A stretch of 64,000 nt of DNA from Streptomyces flaveolus (GTDB lineage: Bacteria > Actinomycetota > Actinomycetes > Streptomycetales > Streptomycetaceae), in NCBI RefSeq assembly GCF_014648815.1, contig NZ_BMRV01000010.1, positions 124,001 to 188,000 on the forward strand, read 5' to 3'. The first letter of the stretch is position 1; each line of letters begins with the position of its first letter. This document shows positions 23,886-33,900 of the stretch, in pieces. Under the pieces are notes generated by a model. It did no database searches, was not told the DNA's origin, and saw nothing but the letters and a program-made list of their open reading frames with translations. Position numbers and translations under genes: made by a program.

Positions 23886-23909
23886 CTCCTTCTCCTTCTC
23901 CTTCTCCTT
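23886..23909. repeat. Hexanucleotide microsatellite (CTCCTT)4
   Basis: Four perfect copies of CTCCTT in the 242-bp gap before the homocysteine methyltransferase gene. On the minus strand it would code Lys-Glu repeats in a frame with no support as a gene. The rest of the gap holds nothing I can identify. Confidence 0.6.
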
Positions 23910-24018
23910 CACCGCGTCGACGGGTTGCCGGTGACGGCGTACACCGCCAGGACGCCCAGGACCTCCCGGACGGACCACGCTCCCGGCGGGTGCCCCCCGG
24001 GCTGGCTAACCTCGTGCC

Positions 24019-24918
24019 ATGACCAGCGACTTCGCCGACGTCCTCGGCTCCGGCCGCCCCCTCGTGCTCGACGGCGGCATGTCCAACCAGCTGGAGTCGG
24101 CGGGCCACGACCTGAGCGACGACCTGTGGTCGGCCCGGTTGCTCGCCGAGGACCCCGAGGCGATCACCCGGGCGCACCTCGCCTACTTCGCGGCGGGCGC
24201 GGACGTGGCGATCACCGCGAGCTACCAGGCCACCTTCGAGGGCTTCGCCCGGCGCGGGGCGGACCGCCGACGCGCCGCCGAGCTCATGTCCCTGAGCGTG
24301 GAGCTGGCCCGGGAGGCGGCCCGCCGCGCGCGCACGGACCGCCGGCTGTGGGTGGCGGCCTCCGCCGGACCGTACGGGGCGATGCTCGCGGACGGCTCCG
24401 AGTACCGGGGCCGCTACGGCCTCTCGGTCGCGGAGCTGGAGCGCTTCCACCGGCCCCGCCTGGAGGTGCTGGCCGCCGCCCGGCCGGACGTCCTCGCGCT
24501 GGAGACCGTCCCCGACGCCGACGAGGCCGCGGCGCTGCTGCGGGCGGTGCGCGGACTGGGCGTGCCGGTCTGGCTGTCGTACACCGTCGACGGCGACCGC
24601 ACCCGCGCCGGGCAGCCGCTGGAGGAGGCGTTCGCGCTGGTGGCGGACGCGGAGGAGGTGGTCGCGGTGGGCGTGAACTGCTGTGCCCCGCAGGACGTGG
24701 CGGGCGCGGCCGGGACGGCCGCCCGGGTCACCGGCAAGCCCGTCGTCGTCTACCCCAACAGCGGCGAGTCCTGGGACGCCGCCGCCCGCGGCTGGACCGG
24801 CCGCTCCACCTTCACACCGGACCGCGTACGGGCGTGGCGGGACACCGGGGCGCGTCTGATCGGGGGGTGCTGCCGGGTGGGACCGGAGGCGGTGGGGAGC
24901 ATCGCGCGGAACCTGTGA
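24019..24918 (+). CDS. mmuM: Homocysteine S-methyltransferase
   Basis: 299-aa zinc enzyme that makes methionine from homocysteine, using S-methylmethionine or S-adenosylmethionine as methyl donor. The barrel starts with VLDGGMSNQLESAG. The zinc cysteines appear in GVNCCAPQ (near residue 220) and in the C-terminal LIGGCCRVGPEAV (near 284), matching the three-cysteine set of E. coli MmuM (Cys229, 295, 296). TASYQATFEGF is the usual first-half signature. It stands alone with no permease beside it. Confidence 0.9.
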   Translation: MTSDFADVLGSGRPLVLDGGMSNQLESAGHDLSDDLWSARLLAEDPEAITRAHLAYFAAGADVAITASYQATFEGFARRGADRRRAAELMSLSVELAREAARRARTDRRLWVAASAGPYGAMLADGSEYRGRYGLSVAELERFHRPRLEVLAAARPDVLALETVPDADEAAALLRAVRGLGVPVWLSYTVDGDRTRAGQPLEEAFALVADAEEVVAVGVNCCAPQDVAGAAGTAARVTGKPVVVYPNSGESWDAAARGWTGRSTFTPDRVRAWRDTGARLIGGCCRVGPEAVGSIARNL

Positions 24919-24919
24919 G

Positions 24920-24935
24920 GCCGGGCACACCCGGC
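24920..24935. terminator. Candidate bidirectional terminator
   Basis: Perfect 6-bp stem GCCGGG/CCCGGC with a CACA tetraloop, in the 23-bp gap between the convergent mmuM and LuxR genes. It overlaps neither coding sequence. It is short but well placed. Confidence 0.45.
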
Positions 24936-24941
24936 GGTTGC

Positions 24942-27860
24942 TCAATTGAGTCCGGCCTGCCTCAGGGCGTCCCGCAGCGCGGCCCGTGACGTGATCTTGA
25001 GCTTGGGAAACAGGTTGTACAGGTGCGTGCTCACCGTGCGGTGCGAGAGGAACAGCTGCGAGGCGATCTGCTTGTTGCTCAGGCCGGTCGCCGCGAGCCT
25101 CGCTATCTGCAGCTCCTGGGCGGTCAGGCCCACCGGTCCGGCCTCCTCCGCGGAGTCGGACGCGACGCCCGCGGCCTCCAGCTCGGCGCGAGCGCGCTCG
25201 GCCCACGGCCGCGCGCCGAGCCACTCCAGCGTCTCCTGCGCGGCACTCAGGTGCTCCTTGGCCAGGTCGGTGCTGCCGTGCGAGCGCAGCACCCGCCCGT
25301 ACGCCAGCTGCAGGCGGGCGCGTTCGAACGGTCGTTGTTCCGCCTCGGGCAGCGACAGGGCCGCTTCGAAGACCGGCCCGGCCGTCTCGGCCGGAGCGGC
25401 CAGGGCCTCGGAGCCGGCGACCAGCAGGGCGTTCGCGGGGGAGATCTCGGCCAGACGCGCTTCCCGGGCCGCCGCCACGTGCGCGCGGGCCTCCTTCGTC
25501 CTGCCCGACCCCACGGCCGCCTCGACCAGATCCATCACGGAGGTCACCGCCTGCGGGGCGTAGGGCCGGAAGGCGCCCGCCGGAGTGATGCGGACGAGAT
25601 GGGAGAAGGCACGGTCGTGGTCCCCGTGCGCCAGTGCCGCCAAGCCCCGCGCGTGCCAGAGCAGTCGCTGAGCCCTTCCCAGGCCCTGGGAAGCCACCCG
25701 GCCCCTCAGCTCCTCGGCGATCGGCTCCAGGCTCTCCGTCTCTCCCCGGGCGCCGTGGACCAGGGCCAGCAGGCTCTTCATCCGGACCGCGCACATCCGC
25801 AGACCCAGCTCCTGGGACCAGGCCAGCGCCTCCTGGACCGTCGACTCCACCGCGTCCCACCGGCCGGCGTGGAAGGCTTCCACACCCCTGAGGGCCGTCT
25901 CGGTGGCCCATCCGGTGAGCGTGCCGCCGTCACGCGAACGGTCGGGCGTGCGGCGCTCCACGATCCGGTGTCCCGAGGGGATGCCGAGGTCCGCGGCGAC
26001 GAGCGACAACTGCAGCAGGCGCAGGCAGTCGGAGTCCCGGACGAGCGCGTCCGAGATGTCGTCGAAGCGCCGTCGGAGGGTGTGGGCGTTGTGTGCCGGG
26101 TCACCCAGGGCGTCGAAGCACCACCTGGTGAAGTCCGACGCCCCGGACATCCGGGCGGCCAGCGGCTCCCACAATTCGGCGCTGCCGCTGTGCGCGGCCG
26201 TCAGCACGAGGAGTTGCAGGAGTTCGTCGGCGAGGTCGTCGGCCGGGCGGCGGCCGGGCTCCCGCTGCTCCCAGTCGGTCAGCTCGTCCAGCGCCCGGGC
26301 GAGCACCTGGTGCGTGGCCCTCATGTCGCCGTCGTGCTCGATGGTGCGATAGGCGTGCGCCAGCGTGGCACGTGCCGCGTCCTCGGGGTTCGCGCCCTCC
26401 CGGTGTGCGGACTCCAGCATCTCCGCGGCGTCCTCCGCCCGGCCGGCCCGGGCGGCGAGCAGGGCCGCCCGGGCAAGCCGACGGGAGCGGTCCTCGGCCT
26501 TGACGCTCAGTTCCGCGGCGTGTCGCAGCGCGGTCATGGCGATCACCGGGGCGTCGTGCCGGGACGCGTGCTCGGCCGCGCTCTCCAGAGCGAGTGCCGT
26601 TCCCTCGTTCGGGCCCAGGGAGGCCGCGATCAGGTGTCGGACCTGCAGCTCGGGGTCGGCGTCGAGCGCCTCCGCCAGGGCCCGGTGCGCGGCTCGGCGT
26701 TGGTCGGGAGGGACCGCTTGGACGATCGCGGACCGGACCAGGGGGTGGCGGAAGACCAGTCGGCCACCGTGTGCGTCGACGCTGACGAGACCCGCGCGTT
26801 CCCCGGGCACCAGGGCGGCGTCGATGTCTGCCCACCCGCCCTGGGCGGCGGACCAGATGGTACGCACATTGCCGGTGCTCTCGAAGGCGGCGAGGAGCAG
26901 GAGGTCCTTGGTCTCGTCGGGAAGGTCCTCGACCCGGGCGGCGAACAGGGCCACCAGCCGTTCGTTCAGGGGCAGCCAGGAGGGCAGTTCCGCGCGGCCG
27001 GACAGCTGGTCCTCGCTGAGGAGTGCCGGAAGCTCCAGCAGCGCCAGCGGATTGCCGGCGGCTTCCGACAGCAGCCGCTGCCGCGTGGCCGGGGCCAGCC
27101 CGGGGTGGCGGGCCTCCAGCAGTGCAGCCGCTGCCGCGGCATCGAGCGGCTCCACCAGGGTTTCCGGACTTCCGCCGCTGTCCAGGAAGCTGTCCTCGCC
27201 GGCGCGCACCGCGGCCAGCACGCCGATCCGCTGGTGGCCGAGGCGGCGTGCGACGAACTCGAGCACCTCGACGCTCGCCCGGTCCATCCACTGGGCGTCG
27301 TCCACGATCAGCAGCACCGGACCGCTCTCCGCCACCTGGCCGAGCAGTGCCAGGGTCGCCGCCGAGACGGTGAACCGGTCGGGCGGGGCGCCGTGGGTGA
27401 AGCCGAGCGCCCGGTCGAGGGCGTCCCGCTGGGCGGCCGGCAGGCTGAGGCAGAGGTCGCGGAGGCCGTGCACCAGTTGGTGGAGGCCGGAGAAGGCAAG
27501 GCCCACCTCCGACTGCGCCCCCGTGGCGTGCAGCACCCGGATGCCCTTCGTCCTCGCCCGGGTCGCGGTCTCGTCCAGAAGCGAGGTCTTGCCCACCCCG
27601 CATTGACCGCGCAGAAGCACCGGCCTGGCCCCGCCCACGAGGAGGGCGTCCAGCAGGCCGTCGAGCGCGGCGAGTTCGATGTCACGGCCGAACAGCGCGC
27701 ACCGGTGTCGCTCGCCGGCCGGCGGCACACCGCCCCGCTCGTCCTCGGCGGGTTCGCCGGAGACGAACGGCCAGCGGAACTCCGGTTCCGTGGTCCGTCC
27801 GTCCCGCACGACGAATCTCTCGTGCGTGGGCTTCATCGCAACGGCTGAGAGTTTCCGCAC
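24942..27860 (-). CDS. Large AAA/STAND-type LuxR family regulator (LAL)
   Basis: 972 aa from the GTG at 27860, preceded by GGAGGGCGGTGCC; the ATG at 27836 has no ribosome site. The ATP-binding module near the N-terminus has Walker A LLRGQCGVGKTSLLDE and Walker B VLLIVDDAQWMD, as in MalT-like regulators. A long helical TPR-like middle follows. The C-terminus (about 915-972) is a LuxR helix-turn-helix (LTAQELQIARLAATGLSNKQ, ending TVSTHLYNLF). Such proteins activate catabolic or secondary-metabolite genes when ATP and a signal are bound. Its frame remains open far upstream, but those codons overlap real genes on the same strand. It may or may not control the toxin-like locus next to it; a 215-bp promoter gap separates it from the 952-aa gene. 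Confidence 0.87.
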   Translation of the reverse strand: MRKLSAVAMKPTHERFVVRDGRTTEPEFRWPFVSGEPAEDERGGVPPAGERHRCALFGRDIELAALDGLLDALLVGGARPVLLRGQCGVGKTSLLDETATRARTKGIRVLHATGAQSEVGLAFSGLHQLVHGLRDLCLSLPAAQRDALDRALGFTHGAPPDRFTVSAATLALLGQVAESGPVLLIVDDAQWMDRASVEVLEFVARRLGHQRIGVLAAVRAGEDSFLDSGGSPETLVEPLDAAAAAALLEARHPGLAPATRQRLLSEAAGNPLALLELPALLSEDQLSGRAELPSWLPLNERLVALFAARVEDLPDETKDLLLLAAFESTGNVRTIWSAAQGGWADIDAALVPGERAGLVSVDAHGGRLVFRHPLVRSAIVQAVPPDQRRAAHRALAEALDADPELQVRHLIAASLGPNEGTALALESAAEHASRHDAPVIAMTALRHAAELSVKAEDRSRRLARAALLAARAGRAEDAAEMLESAHREGANPEDAARATLAHAYRTIEHDGDMRATHQVLARALDELTDWEQREPGRRPADDLADELLQLLVLTAAHSGSAELWEPLAARMSGASDFTRWCFDALGDPAHNAHTLRRRFDDISDALVRDSDCLRLLQLSLVAADLGIPSGHRIVERRTPDRSRDGGTLTGWATETALRGVEAFHAGRWDAVESTVQEALAWSQELGLRMCAVRMKSLLALVHGARGETESLEPIAEELRGRVASQGLGRAQRLLWHARGLAALAHGDHDRAFSHLVRITPAGAFRPYAPQAVTSVMDLVEAAVGSGRTKEARAHVAAAREARLAEISPANALLVAGSEALAAPAETAGPVFEAALSLPEAEQRPFERARLQLAYGRVLRSHGSTDLAKEHLSAAQETLEWLGARPWAERARAELEAAGVASDSAEEAGPVGLTAQELQIARLAATGLSNKQIASQLFLSHRTVSTHLYNLFPKLKITSRAALRDALRQAGLN

Positions 27861-28075
27861 GGCACCGCCCTCCAAAGCTGACTCGACGACGTCACGGTCG
27901 ACCGGTCCAGCCTCACCGCTCCATCGGTACGACCCGCGAGCGCCCGTCCCCCACAGGGGTGACGACGCCCTCGGATCCTCAGCTTGACGGCTGCGCGGAA
28001 GGCACCACCCCACGTCAGGGCCCACTGTGCACACAAGTACACGGTGAATACCCGACATGGCGGTCACGGCGACGA

Positions 28076-30934
28076 TCAGGCGCGGTCGTCCCCGTTCATC
28101 GGGAGCAGGGCGCCGGTGCAGCGTCGGGGCCACTCCGTGCCGACGCGGCTGACGCTCTCGAGGGTTCGGGCGGCTTCGCGGAGACGGAGGGCGATCGCCT
28201 CGTCCTGGCTGTCGGGAGCCCGTCCCGGACGGCCCGGAGGTGTGTTCGGTCCGAGTTCCCGCAGCAGTACGAGCCGGGACTCGCCCGCGTCCTCCACGCC
28301 CAGCACTCGGAACCGGGTAGCGGGGCCGAACATGATCTCCTCCGAGTGGTCCGGCTCCGTGGGCTGCTCCAGCAAGGGACGCACGCGCCTGCCGACCACC
28401 GACCAGATGAGGTAGCGGTCGGTCGCCGCGGAGGGGGCCGCGCCGTCCAGCACCAGGGCGCTCAGCGGACCGGCCCGGCACAGCTCGTGGCCGGGCTCCA
28501 GGCCGTCGACCGCCCGGCCGTCGGGTCCCGCGCTGCGGATCGCCGGGCCCCGGTGCGAGGGCAGCCGCCGCAGCCCGGACGCCGCGCAGGCGACGGAGGG
28601 CAGAACGCTGCGGTCCCCGGCCGCGAAGCCCTGCTCGATCCACTGGTCGCTCAACGGCCCGTCCTCGACGGTGAGATAGGCGCGTACGGCGATCAGGTCC
28701 GCCCTGGCGTCCTCCTTCTGCGCCTGCACCCGCAGCGCGGGGAGCCGGGAGAGGGCGCGGGTCAGGGCGGCCGAGTGCTGGTCCCACTGGGCCCCGACGA
28801 GCCGGCGCAGGGCCTCGCGGTCGGCCGGGGTGCTCCGGTACGTCGGTGCGACGGGGAAGCCCAGCGGGGACGGGACCGCTGTCCGCCGTCCGTGGCCCGT
28901 GTCGGGTGCCGGGGCCGTGGGGACGGGCGGTCCGGGATCGGCGGCCGGGCCGTCCTGGCGCGGCCCCGTGCGCTCGCCGGGTACGGGGGCGGGGGGCGAG
29001 GCCGGCGCGGGGTCGGTTCCGGACCGCGGGCCCGCGGGCGGACTCGTCACGGCAGCGGGCACCCGAGACGGTGCGGCCGACCTGGACTCCGCTTCCGGCG
29101 ACGGCGACGGCGGTGCGAACGGCCCCGCTCCCCTGGTCGCCGGGACCGGAACCGAGACAGGCGCCGACGCCGCGACCGGGGAAGAGCCACCGGGTTCCGG
29201 GACGGCCGGGTCGGGGAGCGCACCGAGGAGACGGTCCCCGGCGGAAGGGCCGTCGGCCGGTGCCAGGGCGGGCTCTCCGGCGCTCTCCAGCGCGTACCCC
29301 GGTGTCCGGGCGGGGGCCGTCGGCCGCTCCACGGTGGCAGCGGGGGTTTCGCGCCCCGGAGCGGGCTCCTCGGGGACCTGCGCACTTCCGGCCGACGGCA
29401 CGGCATCCCCAGAAGAACGGTGCGGCAGCGGGCCGGGCTGATACTCCCACAGCGCCGGGGCGACAGGCGGCGCCGCCGCGGCTTCCGGGCCTGCCGGGGC
29501 GACGGACAGCTCGCCGGCCTCGGTTCCCGGCCGGGCGGTGTCCGCGGACCGCGTGACCACCGCGACGCCGTGACGGACGGCCAGCCGGCGCAGTGTGCTC
29601 AGGCCCTCGGCGTCGACCTCTCCGCGTACGTGAATCTCGGCGCGGCGGCGGCTGGCGCTCTCCAGGGCGCCGAGCAGCCGGTCGAGGGCGGACCGCACGG
29701 CCTCGTCCAGGTGCCGGCCGGGCAGGTCGAGGTCGATCGCGACGACGTCGGCGTGGACGGGCCGTTCCCAGAACGGGGGCCGGGGGAAGCCCGCCGGACC
29801 GAGCCAGAGTCCGGCCCGGGTGACCGCGAGACGCCACCCCTCCTCGAACCGCAGTACGCCTTCGTCGGTCTCCCGCTCCAGCCCGGCGACCGGGCTCCGC
29901 CACCGGCCGAGCCGGGGGCCGGGGGGTCCCGCGCCGTCGTTCGGGGGGCACACCACCGACCCCACGTAGGGTCGCCAGGCCGGGTTGCCGTCGGAAGCCA
30001 TGACCACGACCTGGTCCTGACCGTCGGGGGTGTCTCCCTCCATCAGCACGGGCAGCCCCGTGGTGACCTCGGTCGCGGCGCCGAGCAGGTCGGCGGTCGC
30101 CCGGGCCGTGGGCAGCAGGTCGTCCCCGGCGCCCGGGACGAGCCGTACGGTCTGCCGGACCGGAGCGGGCAGGGCGGCGAGGACGGTGGCGAGTGCCTCG
30201 GCGGAGACGTCCGGCGCACCGGGCGTGCCCACCAGGACGCAGGGCCGGTCGGCGTCCACCGGCACCGAGTGGCGGATGCCCTGCGCGTCGGCGGAAGAGG
30301 CGCCCGCGTTCCTGATCAGCAGCCCGGCCGGGATCTCCTCCAGCAGATGGCCTCGGGCGAGGTCGGCGTCCAGCCTGTTCAGCGCGTTCTGCCAGCGCGG
30401 CACCGGGTAGCGCGGGCCCAGCGGCCTCGGCTTGGCCCCCGGCGCGAAGCGCCACCAGGAGGCGGGCCCGCCCAGCCCGTCGGGGCCGTCGGACGTGTCG
30501 GGTTCCTCGGTGGCGAACAGGTGTCCGCCGGGCACCATCAGCGGCCGGCCCGCCGGTGCGACGACCTCGATCTCCCACTCGTCGCGCATCCTGGCCGCGA
30601 CGGCGGGCCGGCCGCCCCGCTCGAGTGCCGCACCCGCCATCACCAGCAGCACCCGTTGGATTCCCGTCCGGCGGCCGTCGCCGAGCACCGTCGCGAACCG
30701 CTCCCAGAGAGGCTTCGAGGTCTCCGGCACCGCGCCGACCAGCAGGGTCAGTTCGGTGGAGGAGGTGTTCCTCAGGGTGCGGGCCTCCTCGACCAGGCGG
30801 TCGGCCGTCCCGGGGTCCTGGTGGAAGAGGAAGACGTTGCCGTCGTCGGTGGCCGGATCGGGGGTCACCGACACGTCGCGGGCCGAGGCGCGGCCCGCGC
30901 GCTGCCCCCGGAAGCGGCCCCCGCGTCCGATCAC
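28076..30934 (-). CDS. 952-aa accessory protein with C-terminal degenerate ADP-ribosyltransferase-like domain
   Basis: GTG start overlapping the stop of the beta-helix/AAA+ gene by 4 nt (GTGA), so the two are translationally coupled. The N-terminal ~220 residues alternate strands and helices (RVLLVMAGAALERGG, EVVAPAGRPLMVPGG, then WWRFAPG). They recall Rossmann-like pieces found in the neighbouring giant protein. Residues ~470-720 are Pro/Ala-rich and disordered. The C-terminus (~730-952) resembles a mono-ADP-ribosyltransferase: an Arg in SHRGPAIRSAG (~792), a strand YLIWSVVGRRVRPL, and SEEIMFGPATRFRVLGVED (~864), where family members have ExE followed by PPGTxFRV. The first acidic residue of ExE is Ser and the STS motif is not clean, so catalysis is doubtful. 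The role is unknown; the context links it to the giant protein. Confidence 0.65.
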   Translation of the reverse strand: MIGRGGRFRGQRAGRASARDVSVTPDPATDDGNVFLFHQDPGTADRLVEEARTLRNTSSTELTLLVGAVPETSKPLWERFATVLGDGRRTGIQRVLLVMAGAALERGGRPAVAARMRDEWEIEVVAPAGRPLMVPGGHLFATEEPDTSDGPDGLGGPASWWRFAPGAKPRPLGPRYPVPRWQNALNRLDADLARGHLLEEIPAGLLIRNAGASSADAQGIRHSVPVDADRPCVLVGTPGAPDVSAEALATVLAALPAPVRQTVRLVPGAGDDLLPTARATADLLGAATEVTTGLPVLMEGDTPDGQDQVVVMASDGNPAWRPYVGSVVCPPNDGAGPPGPRLGRWRSPVAGLERETDEGVLRFEEGWRLAVTRAGLWLGPAGFPRPPFWERPVHADVVAIDLDLPGRHLDEAVRSALDRLLGALESASRRRAEIHVRGEVDAEGLSTLRRLAVRHGVAVVTRSADTARPGTEAGELSVAPAGPEAAAAPPVAPALWEYQPGPLPHRSSGDAVPSAGSAQVPEEPAPGRETPAATVERPTAPARTPGYALESAGEPALAPADGPSAGDRLLGALPDPAVPEPGGSSPVAASAPVSVPVPATRGAGPFAPPSPSPEAESRSAAPSRVPAAVTSPPAGPRSGTDPAPASPPAPVPGERTGPRQDGPAADPGPPVPTAPAPDTGHGRRTAVPSPLGFPVAPTYRSTPADREALRRLVGAQWDQHSAALTRALSRLPALRVQAQKEDARADLIAVRAYLTVEDGPLSDQWIEQGFAAGDRSVLPSVACAASGLRRLPSHRGPAIRSAGPDGRAVDGLEPGHELCRAGPLSALVLDGAAPSAATDRYLIWSVVGRRVRPLLEQPTEPDHSEEIMFGPATRFRVLGVEDAGESRLVLLRELGPNTPPGRPGRAPDSQDEAIALRLREAARTLESVSRVGTEWPRRCTGALLPMNGDDRA

Positions 30935-33900
30935 TCAGCCACCACCGGACCGAGGTCCCTCGGTGCCGGGGCGAACGGCAGGTCCTCGGGGAGCAGCCGG
31001 GTGAGCGCGTCCAGTCCGGGGTCGACGACGCTCTGCAGCCGGCCGGCCTGACGGGTCACCATCGTCTCGACGAGCTGGCGGGCCAGTCGGGCGTTGCCGA
31101 AGGACCGGTCGCGCGGCAGTGCGTCGAGGTATCCGCGCAGCGCTTCCAGGGTTTCCGGCGTGCAGAAGTACCCGACGTTCTCGGCGTTCCGCCGGACGAT
31201 GGTGACCAGTTCGTCGGTGGTGTAGTCGGAGAAGGGGATGTGACGGGAGAAGCGGGAGGCCAGGCCCGGGTTGGAGTCCAGGAAGCGCCGCATCTCGTGG
31301 GTGTAGCCGGCGGCGATGACCACCACCTCGTCACGGTGGTCCTCCATCAGCTTCAGCAGGGTGTCCACGGCCTCCCGCCCGAAATCGGACGGTGAGTTCT
31401 CGGGGGTGAGGGCGTAGGCCTCGTCGATGAACAGGACACCGCCGCGGGCCCGTTCGAAGGCCTCGGCGGTGAGCTGCGCGGTGTGCCCGATGTACCGGCC
31501 GACGAGATCGGCCCGGGACACCTCGACGAGCTGGCCCCTGGGCAGCACGCCGAAGGAGCGCAGCAGGTCGGCGTAGAGGCGGGCCACCGTGGTCTTGCCG
31601 GTTCCGGGCGGGCCGGCGAAGACCACGTGGTGGCTGATGCTCGGGGTGGGCAGGCCGAGGGCCTGGCGCTGACGGGTGGCGGTGAGCAGGCTGACCAGCC
31701 CGTTGACCTCGTGCTTGACAGCCGCCAGCCCGACCATGCCGTTCAGCTGGGCCAGGACGTCGGAGTCCTCGGGGGCGTTCTCCTCCGCGCCGCCGCGCAC
31801 CTTCGCGGCCTCGGCCTCGCCGACGTCCTCGGGCAGCAGCAGCGTGAGGTCGGACTCGCCGACCTCCTGCTGGGTGGAGAGCCGGAACGCCTGCCGGTCG
31901 ACCATCTCCTCGAACACCCGCCGGGCGGCCCGTCCGTTGCCGAAGGTGGCGTCCCTCGGGATCGCGGTGAAGTGCAGCGCCAGCGCTTCGCGGGTGAGCG
32001 GGTCCAGCTCGTAGCGGTGCGCGGCGCACATCGTCTCGACGATGGTGACGAGTTCGTCCACCGTGTAGTTGACGAACTCGATGGTGCGGGTGAAGCGGGA
32101 GGCGAGCCCGGGGTTGGCGGAGAGGAAACCCTCCATCTCCTTGGAGTAGCCCGCCACGATCACGACGACGTCGTCGCGGTGGTCCTCCATGAGCTTGACC
32201 AGGGTGTCGATGGCCTCCTGTCCGAAGTCGGCCCCGGATCCCTTGCTGTCCGACAGCAGCGTGTACGCCTCGTCGATGAACAGCACGCCGCCCAGCGCCC
32301 GTTCGAAGACCTCCGAGGTCTTGATGGCCGTGCCGCCGATGATCTGGGCCACCAGGTCCGCTCGCGCCACCTCCACGATGTGTCCCGACCGCAGTGAGCC
32401 GAGCTCGGCGAGGATGCTGCCGTACAGCCGCGCGACCGTGGTCTTGCCCGTTCCCGGTGGGCCGGCGAACACCAGGTGGCGGCTCATCGGAGGGGCGGGC
32501 ATGCCGAGACGGGCGCGCCGCTGGGCCAGTTGGTTGAGGTTGACCAGGGTGGTCACCTGGTTCTTGACCCCGTCGAGTCCGACCAGTGCCTGGAGTTCGG
32601 CCAGCGGGCCCTGCGGTTCCGCCGGACGGCCGTCGGCGCCGGTCGCCGCCTTGTCCGTGGCCGTGGCGCCGTAGCTGCCCGGCTCCGGCGGCGGTGCGCC
32701 CTGCCAAGTGTCCGCGGCCCGGTTCCCGTTGCTGGTCAGCGCCTCGACGGCGAGCCGGGGGCCGGGGCGGGAGTGCCGCAGGCCGGCTCCGCGGTTGTCC
32801 CGGACCGAGCAATGGGTGACGGTCACCTGCTCCTCGGTGTCGATCCGGATGCCGTCGCCGGTGCTGCCGGTGAACTCGCAGCCGTTGAGCGAGGCGCGGG
32901 CGCCGGCCGCGATGAGCATGCCGTGGGCTCCGGAGTCGCGCACCTCGACGCGAGCCAGGGAGAGGTCGCCCCCGTCCTCCACCGAGATGCCCTCCGTCCC
33001 GCTGCCGGTGACGGTGCAGTCCCGCAGGGAGCCCTGTCCCCGGGCGCCCACCGACACGCCCGCGCGGGTGGCGCCGGTCAGGGCGGAGTCGCCCACGAAC
33101 GGGTTCCCGTGCCCCTCGATCCGCAGCGCCGACGCACCGGCGGAGTCGATCTCGCAGTTCTCCAGCCGCCCGCGGCCGTCCTCGGCGACCTCGACTCCGT
33201 GGCCGCCGCTGCGCACCACCCGCAGCCGCCGCAGCAGGGGATTGGCACCCAGGCGGATGGAGACGGCCACGCCCTTGGCGTCCGCCACTTCGAGGCGGTC
33301 GAACTCGGCGGCCGACTCGTCCGTCAACTGCACCCCGACCGTCCGAGCGTCCCGGACCTGGACGCCGGTGAGCACGGGGGAACTGGACTCGGTGACCCGG
33401 ATGCCGGCCTGGGCGGCGGAGGTGAAGGTGCAGTCCTCGTAGGTGCCCCGGGAACGGCCCAGCACCAGCAGTCCGCTGCCCCGGGTGCTGTCGGTGGAGC
33501 AGCGCCGCAGCGCCGGGTCGGCGCCGCCGGTCACGACGATGCCGTGCCCGGTGCTGTCGCCGACCCGGACGTCCTCCAGCACCGTCCGCGAACTGCTGGT
33601 CACGTAGGCGCCGACGGTGACCCCGTGCACCTCGGTGCGGGACACCTGGAAGGAGCTCGCGCCCTCCAGGGCGATCGCCGGCTTGTCGGTGGAGGAGATC
33701 TCGCAGTCCTCCATCACCCCGCGCGCCTCGCCGTTGGCCAGCAGGCCGTTGCCCCGCGCGTCGCGCAGCCGGGAGTTGCGGACCGTCAGCCGCCCGTTCT
33801 CCCCGACCACGAGGGCCGAGGTGCCCAGGTGCTCGATGACGCAGTCCTCGACGACGCTGCCGACCGAGGAGGTCTCGACCACGCCCGCGCCCGCGGAGTT

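Noticed and set aside
23777..24018. Possible small minus-strand gene with Lys-Glu repeats before mmuM
   Set aside because: The frame runs antisense into the membrane-protein gene, and the Lys-Glu stretch comes from the CTCCTT microsatellite. No ribosome site supports it.
27861..30578. Upstream extension of the LuxR frame to 1,878 codons
   Set aside because: The added part overlaps the real 952-aa gene in another frame and is Arg/Gly/Pro shadow. A strong ribosome site marks the GTG at 27860 as the start.
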